A DNA stretch of 23,218 nucleotides from assembly GCA_003646505.1 (NCBI GenBank), contig QMKT01000003.1, positions 1 to 23,218 on the forward strand, given 5' to 3'. The stretch is from Campylobacterota bacterium. GTDB taxonomy: Bacteria; Campylobacterota; Campylobacteria; Campylobacterales; Sulfurovaceae. This document shows positions 1 through 6,886 of the stretch, piece by piece; positions within the stretch are counted from its first letter, which is position 1; each line of letters begins with the position of its first letter. A model generated the notes under the pieces. That model was not told the DNA's origin. It worked only from the letters and a program-made list of their open reading frames with translations, and searched no databases. A program made the translations under genes and the position numbers.

Positions 1-16
1 ATACTCTCTGAAACAT
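1..16 (-). CDS. Start of a leftward gene cut by the window edge (unknown product)
   Basis: Only the first five codons (MFQRV) are in the window, so the product cannot be named. The start is supported by a GAGGAA ribosome-binding site on the minus strand, about 6 nt before the ATG at 16-14, and by a near-consensus promoter at 73-102 reading toward it. An in-frame ATG at 28-26 is a possible but weaker start because it has no good ribosome-binding site. The gene is inferred from these signals, not from homology. Confidence 0.35.
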
Positions 17-72
17 ATCGTTCCTCATTGACTCTTAGGTACATAAGTTATATCCTTTTATTGACTGTTAGG

Positions 73-102
73 ATTATATACTTATATGTATTACATTGTC
101 AA
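73..102 (-). promoter_or_regulatory. Near-consensus sigma70 promoter reading leftward
   Basis: On the minus strand a perfect TTGACA (102-97) is followed by an 18-nt spacer and a perfect TATAAT (78-73). A start of transcription near 66 would give a leader of about 50 nt to the ATG at 16. It is the best -35/-10 pair I found in the window; the other promoters rely on the -10 alone. It lies downstream of the small membrane gene 167-442, so it serves the gene beyond the left edge. Confidence 0.6.
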
Positions 103-119
103 GTATATATGTAATACAT
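86..119. promoter_or_regulatory. Pair of identical palindromic operator-like sites
   Basis: ATGTATTACAT (86-96) and ATGTAATACAT (109-119) are each an 11-nt perfect palindrome (ATGTA-W-TACAT) and together form an inverted repeat. Their centres are 23 bp apart. One lies in the spacer of the leftward promoter and the other just upstream of its -35 box, so they bracket the -35. This is the geometry of repressor or activator sites. The binding protein is unknown. Confidence 0.5.
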
Positions 120-166
120 TAGTACTTTAGATAACATAATATAAATTCTATTAAAAATATAAGTAC

Positions 167-442
167 TTATACCAAAGTTAAACTGTATGCCCATAAAGCA
201 CCTATAGCAATGAGCACTAAAACAATATTTTGAATGATCCATTGAGCAGATAAACTAGCTACAACTCCTATAGTTCCTGCCACTGTAACACTTCCGAGTG
301 TAACGCCTAATGCTCTGTACCATTCTGTTTGCCCAAATAGCACTAAAAACTTTTCTCCCATCACAACTAAAACAATGGAAAATATGATAACTCCGAAAAT
401 AACATCAAACCATGATACGTCTTTACTATTACTATAACTCAT
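167..442 (-). CDS. Small three-helix membrane protein, function unknown
   Basis: This encodes 91 residues with a short hydrophilic N-terminus (about 1-10) and three hydrophobic stretches at roughly 11-31, 44-65 and 67-90, joined by short loops. It is therefore probably an integral inner-membrane protein. I see no catalytic motif and do not recognise the family. The ATG at 442 is preceded on the minus strand by AGGGG at about 4 nt, a plausible but close ribosome-binding site. A promoter-like TGATATACT at 495-487 would give a leader of about 38 nt. It is divergent from the HTH gene at 600 and points toward the gene at the left edge, but a separate strong promoter lies between them. Confidence 0.6.
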   Translation of the reverse strand: MSYSNSKDVSWFDVIFGVIIFSIVLVVMGEKFLVLFGQTEWYRALGVTLGSVTVAGTIGVVASLSAQWIIQNIVLVLIAIGALWAYSLTLV

Positions 443-481
443 GCTACCCCTATTTTTTGACTAGATTTAAAAATAATATTA

Positions 482-503
482 ATGATAGTATATCATACAT
501 TAA
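482..503 (-). promoter_or_regulatory. Extended -10 promoter of the small membrane gene, inside a dyad
   Basis: On the minus strand TGA-TATACT (495-487) is an extended -10. It overlaps a perfect dyad ATGATA-GTA-TATCAT (482-496), which could be a regulator site. The plus-strand 17-mer at 487-503 recurs with one mismatch at 1888-1904, again upstream of a leftward small ORF. No convincing -35 box is visible. Confidence 0.4.
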
Positions 504-562
504 CTAAAGATATAATAATTATAACTTAACGTAAACATATATAGAACCTTGAAACATATCTC

Positions 563-571
563 TGCTATACT
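563..571 (+). promoter_or_regulatory. Extended -10 promoter of the HTH regulator gene
   Basis: TGC-TATACT (563-571) would start transcription near 578, giving a leader of about 22 nt that contains the AAGGG ribosome-binding site (589-593). No clear -35 is visible, which fits the style of other promoters in this window. Confidence 0.5.
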
Positions 572-599
572 CAGAACAATAAACTCTTAAGGGTAAAAT

Positions 600-1526
600 T
601 TGCATTTTAACGAATACCTCAAATCATGTAGAGAACAAGGTGCTCTCACCCAGGAAAAATTGGTGCATGACCTTTATAGCTATGATATAGATAATTTTAA
701 AGGTTTAGATACCAATACTTTAAGTAAATGGGAGAGAAACATTACTAAACCTAAAATTACAAAACAAGTAAGTATCATAAAATATTTTCAAAATCATACA
801 GGACTTGCTTTGCCCTACTGGAATCATTTCTCTATAAAAGAAGCAGAAGCACTTATCTGCAAAGCAGGAATGTATAACCTATTAGGGGAAAATAAACAAC
901 TTGTGCTTAATTTTCCCTCTGAAACGATAAGTGTAGATGATATGCATGTTTATCCATTGCGTAGCTTTGAGAGAATGGATACACTCCTGGATATAAATAT
1001 GGACCTTCATAAAAATGCAAACCATGAATACGCACAAATAAGTATTGAACAGTTTAGAGAGTGGGCACTTTATCCAAGTAATCTTTTTTTGGTATGTGAA
1101 TATAAAAATACAATTTTAGGTTTGTTTTTTTCTATTAGACTCAAACCTGAGGTCTTTAACAAAATATTAAACTTTGAAATGAAAAAAAGTGACATTACAC
1201 TGGATGATTTTGCATCTTTTGATGAAATGGGAAGTAACTATATGCTCTCATTTTATGCATTAAACTCAAAATGTGCGACGATGCTTTTCATACGTTATTA
1301 TGCCCACCTCATAGCCAATCAAAAGAATATTGCAGAGATTGGTGTTGTGACAGCGTTGGATGAAGTTAAAAAAGTAGTAGGAAATATGAATTTAGCTTAT
1401 TATACAAATAAAATAACTGATGACAATACAGAAATACAAGCGTATAGACAAACACTTCCAAATGTGCTTGCATCTGACAATTTTGTTAAAATGATTCTTT
1501 CAAAACACGATTGTCCTGAAGAGTAA
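600..1526 (+). CDS. HTH (XRE-like) regulator with GNAT-like C-terminal domain
   Basis: This encodes 308 residues. The N-terminus (about 1-66) reads as an XRE-type helix-turn-helix: a TQEKL helix near 17-21, then LDTNTLSKWERN at 36-47, which matches the recognition-helix pattern of Cro/CI-like domains. Residues about 145-270 alternate strands and helices (LFLVCEYKNTILGLFFSIRL, then a long helix near 224-240 and IAEIGVVTALDEVKKVV), resembling a GNAT acetyltransferase fold. No clear acetyl-CoA pyrophosphate loop is visible, so the domain may be degenerate or only a ligand sensor. The start is TTG at 600, supported by AAGGG 6 nt upstream; no in-frame ATG fits better. It is likely a DNA-binding transcription regulator. 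The adjacent divergent membrane gene and the palindromes near 86-119 and 482-496 are candidate targets, but that is inference. Confidence 0.7.
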   Translation: MHFNEYLKSCREQGALTQEKLVHDLYSYDIDNFKGLDTNTLSKWERNITKPKITKQVSIIKYFQNHTGLALPYWNHFSIKEAEALICKAGMYNLLGENKQLVLNFPSETISVDDMHVYPLRSFERMDTLLDINMDLHKNANHEYAQISIEQFREWALYPSNLFLVCEYKNTILGLFFSIRLKPEVFNKILNFEMKKSDITLDDFASFDEMGSNYMLSFYALNSKCATMLFIRYYAHLIANQKNIAEIGVVTALDEVKKVVGNMNLAYYTNKITDDNTEIQAYRQTLPNVLASDNFVKMILSKHDCPEE

Positions 1527-1530
1527 AAAT

Positions 1531-1628
1531 ACCTAATTGAGTGAGATCTGTGATACAAGTGTGTTGCGCATCCTTGGATTATGGAGTAAGTGTGAAGTAG
1601 CTTTACTCCATCTCAAGTGTCATTAGGT
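1531..1628. other. Nested inverted repeats; possible leftward terminator or structured RNA
   Basis: The stretch 1527-1754 has no supported gene. It holds an outer pair ACCTAAT/ATTAGGT (1531-1537 with 1622-1628), a middle pair TGAGA/TCTCA (1542-1546 with 1611-1615) and an inner 9-bp hairpin ATGGAGTAA/TTACTCCAT (1581-1589 with 1603-1611, 13-nt loop). The inner and middle arms share one base. On the minus strand the outer stem is followed at once by ATTTTTA, so it could end leftward transcripts coming from 1856. On the plus strand no T-run follows. The core sequences do not match integron attC sites. Confidence 0.4.
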
Positions 1629-1754
1629 ACATCTCCCCTCATGTAATTACTTACACAAGTGCCCTATACAAGGGGTTCATGTCTAATAAAATATTCAGAT
1701 ACAACTAAAAACTGAACTTTTATACAACTTTTATACAAATTATATCCCCGATCT

Positions 1755-1856
1755 TCAAGCATTCCTTCTATGGAACCTTGCTTTAGTAGAAGGTAACTCA
1801 GACAATGCCCGAACACGATCTTTCGCTTTCGTATAAAGTGCATCAAAACCATTCAT
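1755..1856 (-). CDS. Tiny 33-residue ORF, possibly a frameshifted small gene
   Basis: The ATG at 1856-1854 has the best ribosome-binding site in this area (AAAGGAG, 5 nt spacer) and an extended -10 promoter (TGATATACT, 1896-1888) giving a leader of about 25 nt. The frame reads MNGFDALYTKAKDRVRALSE and continues to a TGA at 1757-1755, with an amphipathic, basic N-terminal helix. A different frame takes over near 1780 and stays open to about 1664, reading QGSIEGMLEDRGYNLYKSC, which looks more like real protein than the in-frame end TKARFHRRNA. One lost or gained base could therefore have split a gene of about 60 codons. I do not recognise the family. Confidence 0.35.
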   Translation of the reverse strand: MNGFDALYTKAKDRVRALSELPSTKARFHRRNA

Positions 1857-1887
1857 CTTTTCTCCTTTGATTACATTTGCATAACAA

Positions 1888-1904
1888 AGTATATCATACT
1901 TTAA
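1888..1904 (-). promoter_or_regulatory. Extended -10 promoter of the tiny leftward ORF
   Basis: On the minus strand TGA-TATACT (1896-1888) forms an extended -10; transcription would start near 1881. The box overlaps a perfect dyad AAAGTAT-ATC-ATACTTT (1886-1902). The 17-nt plus-strand block matches 487-503 at 16 of 17 positions. Confidence 0.4.
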
Positions 1905-1950
1905 ATATATATTATAACTTTTAATTAAGAGTGAAATTGTATGATTTAGA

Positions 1951-4900
1951 TCAGATTTTTCGTTCTAAAAGGACATCCCTCATTTTGTTTACATTCAAAG
2001 GAGGACTGTAGAGATACCCTTGTACATAGTTACTGTGATTTTTCGTTAAAAAATCTTTCTGTTCAGAGGTTTCAACACCTTCCGCGATAAGATCAAGATT
2101 AAGACTATCTGCCAGGGCAATAATTGCCTGAACAATAGCAACATCATCTTCATCTTTTGGAAGATCTTTAACAAATGATCTGTCAATTTTGAGTCTATTG
2201 ATAGGTAAACGTTTAAGAAGAGATAACGAAGAATATCCTGTACCAAAGTCATCAATAGAAATACTGACTCCCAAGTCATGTATCTCGGTTAGTTTTCTAA
2301 TTACCTCTTCAGGTCTTCTCATCATCTGACCTTCTGTGATCTCAAGCTCAAGCCACTCTGCCTTAAAATTATATATTTTGATCCGTTCCTTTATTTGCTC
2401 GACGAAATTCTGACACTCCAATTGTTGTACAGAAAGATTAATAGCCAGTAAACCTGGGTTCAATCCTGCTTTGTACCATTTAGACATCTGCTTCATAGCC
2501 TTTCTCATGACTATTTTATCTATTTTTATAATCAACCCTGTCTCTTCCGCCATAGGGATAAATGCATCCGGGAAAATCAATCCTTTTTCCGGATGTTGCC
2601 ATCGAACCAGTGCTTCTAGTCCCACTAATGTATTGTCAAGTGTATTTATCTGTGGTTGGTAGTGTACAATAAATTCATCATTATCAATCGCTTGCTGCAA
2701 AGAGGTTTTCATCGACATATGATCCAAAGCTTGCTTGGTCATTTCTGAAGAATAAAACTGATAATTATCACGCCCCTCTTCTTTTGCTTTATACATCGCT
2801 GTATCAGCATATTTAAGTAAATACTCAGCTTCTACGGCATCTTCCGGATAATGACTGATACCAATACTCCCCGTAACATAAAGCATATTATCATCAATAT
2901 AGAGTGGTTCTGCCAAAACATTAAGAACCTTTTTTGCCAAAATTGTTGCATCTTTGGAATGATGCAGATCATCCATGATCACAGTAAATTCATCACCACC
3001 TAAACGTGCCAGTGTATCTTCTTTTCTAATAATGCTTTCAAGACGTTTTGACACAGCTTTTAAAACTTTATCACCAACATCATGCCCAAGAGAATCATTA
3101 ATATTTTTAAATTTATCAATATCAATAAAAAACAATGCAAAACCTGTTTTGTTCCGTTCTGCTAATTCAATATTATGTGTTAACCTCTCTCTAAAAAGTA
3201 CTCGGTTTGGAAGATTGGTAAGCGCATCATAATGTGCCTGATAATATAAAATATCTTTTTGTTTATGAAGTTCAGTTACATCCTGACCATAACCTACAAT
3301 CTCTGTAGGAACTCCATTGTCATCTCTAAGAAGAGAAAGAGAAAGGCTGATCAAAACAGTTTCCTTCGATTTCTTGATAAGCGATAATGTAGTACGATGC
3401 TCTCCTTCTTGCATTAAAACAGGGATACTTTTTACAAATTTTTCATACTCTTCGGAGGAATAGAGTAAAGAAATATGCTTTCCAATGACTTCCTCAGCTT
3501 TGTATCCGTATGTTAATTCAGATCCATTATTCCAGGAAGTAATATAGCCTTTGAGATCAGTTGTATTGACTGTTTCATGCATTTGACTGATCATTTGTGC
3601 CTGATGAGAGTATTTGAGTTGCAACTCTTTTTCTTCTGTGATATCCGTATGTGTACCTACCATACGTACTCTTTTAGCCTCTTCATCATAAATTATCTGG
3701 GCTCTTCCCATCACCCAAACCCAGTGGCCATCTTTATGTTTAAGTCGATGTATATTTTCAAAATATTTTAATTGCTTCTTCTCTGTATCTCTAAGCTGGT
3801 TAAAAATATCTTTTCTTTCTTTCGGATGCACACGATTTAGCCATGTATAGGTACTATTTTTCAGTTCATCATCACGATACCCCAGCATCTCTTTCCAACT
3901 TGGAGAAATATAAAAGTCATTCGTCGTAAAATCCCAATCCAACACAGATGTTTTACTTCCCAAAAGTGCTAATTCCATACGTTCTTTGAGTTGTTGGTTT
4001 AACTTATTTGTTTCTTTAAGCTCTTGACTCGTAATATTAATAAGATGTGTTAATCCATTCATAGATTTTTGGTTGATATTTAATGATTTAAGTGAACTTT
4101 CAGTGCTTACTTCATGTACCGTATCACTTTCACTCAAAGAGACTAAAGTCATTGTTTGATTGAGCAGTTCTTTTTTATTTGAAGTAAAAAACTCTCCATA
4201 TGTAAAAAAGCCAGCTACGGGCGAGATATCCTGTAAGGGTAAGATCTCAGACTCAATCTCGTCACCCATAAAATATTTACGTGCTGAACATGAATAAACA
4301 AAAATAGCTTCAGAAGGTTTTTTAGATGCAACTTCCAAGATCTTCTTAGACTTATTCAATATATCTTTACTGACACCATACCCTATACGTACCTTCTCTC
4401 CAACATAGAGGTTACCACCTATTATAAGTGATCCATCCTCTTTTTTTGCCATAGCTATACGTGAAATATCTGAACCGTTACGGTTAACAATGAGAGGAAA
4501 TTCTATCCCTACACTAGGTAAACCTTTTGCGATATCATCTCCAAGATAATGGGCATAAGTATCTACAGATTTTTTACCATCAATAGTATAGACACGATTA
4601 TCTTCTGCTTTGGTGATCGTAAGTTCATTACCGATAGGATGCCAGTTAAAACTGTAATCTGTATGTACATGCAGATTTTTATTGTTTAATGTGACGGCAA
4701 CAGCCCCTCTGGCAAGTATGCGATCTTTAGTAAAAACCAAGGTTTCTATCATTTTATTGTTGTCACCGGCATAGCCACCAGCGACAAGAATATCATCATT
4801 TACAGTACTGATACCATTGAGAAAACTTTCTCCATTTGTATGCAAGCCGTCCACAAATGCAATGAATAATTTACTCTCTTCACTTATCAGTTCTTCTGCC

Positions 4901-5223
4901 AAATACTTCCCGGAGAAAAAACCATTTACTTCATGTTCTGTGGCTGCTGCTTTAAGTGTTGTCTCTTTAAACTGAGTAAAATTGAGCACAACTTTTCCTG
5001 AAGAAACCTTTCCATTCATGATCTCACCATCGGTAGTTGTTCCAATGATCACAGCATCAGGTAAAAATAGTGATAATTCCAAGAGTAGTGTCGAGATGAA
5101 ATCTCTATCAGTTAGGGCAGAAAAAACCTGGATCAAAAGAGAAGAAGAGTTTTCTATCTTCTCATCACGTATAAATGATCCCAGATTTTCTTTTGTTGTA
5201 TAATACGTATTAATACTTCTCAT
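1951..5223 (-). CDS. FIST-PAS-PAS-GGDEF-EAL c-di-GMP signalling protein
   Basis: This encodes 1090 residues with no signal peptide or membrane segment, so it is probably cytoplasmic. Domains in order: FIST_N and FIST_C sensory module (about 20-365, with the YSCSARKYFMG block and C312/R315 typical of FIST_C); a linker helix (about 375-420); PAS (about 420-530, PAS_3-like, ending GTHTDITEEKE); a second PAS (about 540-652); GGDEF (about 660-825, motif 742-746, inhibitory-site RxxD at 733-736); EAL (about 840-1085). The EAL domain keeps E870-A-L872, N929, E961/E964, D991-D992, K1012, E1048 and Q1068. Both catalytic domains therefore look intact, and it may make and degrade c-di-GMP. FIST domains are thought to bind small ligands such as amino acids; the ligand here is unknown. 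The ATG at 5223 has AGGGG about 10 nt upstream. It is a paralogue of the GGDEF-EAL protein at 13550-15988. Confidence 0.93.
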   Translation of the reverse strand: MRSINTYYTTKENLGSFIRDEKIENSSSLLIQVFSALTDRDFISTLLLELSLFLPDAVIIGTTTDGEIMNGKVSSGKVVLNFTQFKETTLKAAATEHEVNGFFSGKYLAEELISEESKLFIAFVDGLHTNGESFLNGISTVNDDILVAGGYAGDNNKMIETLVFTKDRILARGAVAVTLNNKNLHVHTDYSFNWHPIGNELTITKAEDNRVYTIDGKKSVDTYAHYLGDDIAKGLPSVGIEFPLIVNRNGSDISRIAMAKKEDGSLIIGGNLYVGEKVRIGYGVSKDILNKSKKILEVASKKPSEAIFVYSCSARKYFMGDEIESEILPLQDISPVAGFFTYGEFFTSNKKELLNQTMTLVSLSESDTVHEVSTESSLKSLNINQKSMNGLTHLINITSQELKETNKLNQQLKERMELALLGSKTSVLDWDFTTNDFYISPSWKEMLGYRDDELKNSTYTWLNRVHPKERKDIFNQLRDTEKKQLKYFENIHRLKHKDGHWVWVMGRAQIIYDEEAKRVRMVGTHTDITEEKELQLKYSHQAQMISQMHETVNTTDLKGYITSWNNGSELTYGYKAEEVIGKHISLLYSSEEYEKFVKSIPVLMQEGEHRTTLSLIKKSKETVLISLSLSLLRDDNGVPTEIVGYGQDVTELHKQKDILYYQAHYDALTNLPNRVLFRERLTHNIELAERNKTGFALFFIDIDKFKNINDSLGHDVGDKVLKAVSKRLESIIRKEDTLARLGGDEFTVIMDDLHHSKDATILAKKVLNVLAEPLYIDDNMLYVTGSIGISHYPEDAVEAEYLLKYADTAMYKAKEEGRDNYQFYSSEMTKQALDHMSMKTSLQQAIDNDEFIVHYQPQINTLDNTLVGLEALVRWQHPEKGLIFPDAFIPMAEETGLIIKIDKIVMRKAMKQMSKWYKAGLNPGLLAINLSVQQLECQNFVEQIKERIKIYNFKAEWLELEITEGQMMRRPEEVIRKLTEIHDLGVSISIDDFGTGYSSLSLLKRLPINRLKIDRSFVKDLPKDEDDVAIVQAIIALADSLNLDLIAEGVETSEQKDFLTKNHSNYVQGYLYSPPLNVNKMRDVLLERKI

Positions 5224-5259
5224 ATTATAATATTTCCCCTATCATAATGCATAAAGCTT

Positions 5260-5265
5260 ATTATA
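5260..5265 (-). promoter_or_regulatory. -10 box candidate of the FIST/GGDEF/EAL gene
   Basis: TATAAT on the minus strand (5265-5260) would start transcription near 5253, leaving about 30 nt to the ATG and containing the AGGGG site. No clear -35 is visible. The 144-bp spacer 5224-5367 is shared with the divergent thiI promoter. Confidence 0.3.
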
Positions 5266-5327
5266 GTGAAACTATATGAAAAAGAAGTGAAAACACAGTA
5301 AGTTAGTATAGGTATTTACACTCTTTG

Positions 5328-5336
5328 TGTTATAAT
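5328..5336 (+). promoter_or_regulatory. Extended -10 promoter of thiI
   Basis: TGT-TATAAT (5328-5336) is a perfect extended -10. Transcription near 5343 would give a short leader of about 25 nt, too short for a riboswitch. This argues against TPP-riboswitch control of this thiI copy. Confidence 0.55.
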
Positions 5337-5367
5337 ACTACCCATACAAAAACAAGGTACTGCGCCA

Positions 5368-6828
5368 GTGGAAACTTCATCTCTAAAAACACAAAAGTTC
5401 ATCTTAAAACTCTTTCCTGAGATCATGGTCAAAGGTTCTTCAGCTAAACGACAAATGGTTGGGCAACTCTATAACAATCTCATTAAACTTTTAGGCCGTT
5501 TTTCTGATGATATCCATGTCAAAAAATTCTCCGATAAACTTGAAGTCGTTACACCCATAGATGTACTTGTAAAAGTAAGACAAACCCTACTCGACACTCC
5601 GGGTATAGAACAGGTACTTGAAGCCTTGCAGTTTGACAAAATGGAGACCTTGGATGAGATAAAGGTCAAAGTCAATGAAGTAATGGCAAAAGAGATTTTA
5701 GGTAAGACGTTTGTGGTACGTGTCAAACGTGCGGGTAAACACCCTTTTAATTCTACGACTATTGAGCAAACGGTTGGTGGATACATGTTGGCTCACAATG
5801 AAACAAAAGGTGTGGATCTACACAACCCTGAAGTGACCATACGCATGGAACTCATCAACAATCAACTCAACATAATTACAACAAAACATATAGGACTAGC
5901 CGGTTTCCCTTTAGGTACACAAGGAGATATCTTGTCTCTTATGTCAGGAGGTTTTGACTCTACTATTGCCTCTTATCTTACCATGAAGCGAGGGATGAAA
6001 ACACATTTCATCTTCTTTAACCTTGGTGGTATAGCACATGAAATTGGGGTGAAACAAGTGGCACTCTACCTTTGGAATAAGTTTGGTGCTTCCCATCGTG
6101 TCTCTTTCATTTCTGTACCTTTTGATGATGTACTCACAGAGATATTTCGTTCAACACACGAGACCTATATGGGTGTCACACTGAAACGCCTGATGCTTTT
6201 AGCTTCTGAAAAAGTAGCTGAAGAGATGGAGATAGACGCCCTACTCACAGGTGAATCTGTTGCACAGGTCTCTTCGCAGACTTTACGCAACCTAGCACTC
6301 ATAGACCAGGTAACCAATAAACTTATTTTGCGTCCTTTGGCAACCATGAATAAACCAGAAATCATCAAGATGGCAAACGATATAGGCACAAAGCGTTTTG
6401 CAGAAAATATGCCTGAATACTGCGGCGTGATCTCAAAAAACCCCATTACCCATGGTTCATACAAACGTATGGAGAGAGAAGCAAAACGTTTTGACTATAC
6501 CGTACTCGATAAAGCAGTAGAAGATGCACAAAAGATCTATGTAGATGAGATCATAGATGATGTTGCAAACGCTGCATCCATAGAAGTCATAAGTGATCTA
6601 AGTAGTGGTGAATATGTTGTTATAGATATACGCGCAGAAGATGAATGCATAGAGGCAGGTGCTCAGAGCATAAAAATACCTTTTCATAAACTCAAAACAG
6701 AATTTAAAAAACTTCCTCAAGACAAAGAATATTTGCTTTACTGTGAAAAAGGGATCATGTCTCAGTTACATGCCCAATATCTGAAAGACTCAGAAGATCG
6801 TCATAATGTAAGAGTTTACAGACCTTAG
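5368..6828 (+). CDS. thiI: tRNA sulfurtransferase ThiI with C-terminal rhodanese domain
   Basis: This encodes 486 residues, close to the E. coli length (482). ThiI adenylates U8 of tRNA and transfers persulfide sulfur to make 4-thiouridine; its rhodanese domain can also feed thiamine thiazole synthesis. Domains: N-terminal ferredoxin-like part (about 10-75), THUMP (about 75-180), PP-loop ATPase (SGGFDS at 193-198, FFNLGGIAHEIGVKQVA following, TGES near 294), and rhodanese (about 405-486) with the acceptor cysteine in YCEKG (C459). The second redox cysteine, in MPEYCGVISKNP, is C352. These correspond to E. coli C456 and C344. The start is GTG at 5368 with AAGG about 10 nt upstream. It is preferred because FILKLFPEI right after it aligns with the conserved N-terminus, whereas the next ATG (5425) would cut into the fold. 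mscS follows after 58 nt with its own -10. Confidence 0.95.
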   Translation: METSSLKTQKFILKLFPEIMVKGSSAKRQMVGQLYNNLIKLLGRFSDDIHVKKFSDKLEVVTPIDVLVKVRQTLLDTPGIEQVLEALQFDKMETLDEIKVKVNEVMAKEILGKTFVVRVKRAGKHPFNSTTIEQTVGGYMLAHNETKGVDLHNPEVTIRMELINNQLNIITTKHIGLAGFPLGTQGDILSLMSGGFDSTIASYLTMKRGMKTHFIFFNLGGIAHEIGVKQVALYLWNKFGASHRVSFISVPFDDVLTEIFRSTHETYMGVTLKRLMLLASEKVAEEMEIDALLTGESVAQVSSQTLRNLALIDQVTNKLILRPLATMNKPEIIKMANDIGTKRFAENMPEYCGVISKNPITHGSYKRMEREAKRFDYTVLDKAVEDAQKIYVDEIIDDVANAASIEVISDLSSGEYVVIDIRAEDECIEAGAQSIKIPFHKLKTEFKKLPQDKEYLLYCEKGIMSQLHAQYLKDSEDRHNVRVYRP

Positions 6829-6855
6829 ACCTATGATAAAAACAATTCTTTACGA

Positions 6856-6861
6856 TATAAT
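6856..6861 (+). promoter_or_regulatory. -10 box candidate for the MscS-type gene
   Basis: TATAAT at 6856-6861 lies in the 58-nt gap after thiI. Transcription near 6868 would leave a leader of about 19 nt holding the AAAGG site (6875-6879). No terminator is visible after thiI, so read-through is also possible. Confidence 0.35.
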
Positions 6862-6886
6862 TTAATATTAAATTAAAGGTTGCTTC

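Noticed and set aside
9..560. TGAAACATATC present at 9-19 and 550-560
   Set aside because: A single 11-nt match in AT-rich spacers with different positions relative to promoters; it could be chance.
1531..1628. Integron attC site or tRNA-like fold
   Set aside because: The arms lack the GTTRRRY/RYYYAAC core, and there is no acceptor stem, TPsiC loop or anticodon arm.
5343..5367. TPP riboswitch before thiI
   Set aside because: The leader from the best promoter is only about 25 nt and has no TPP core sequences.
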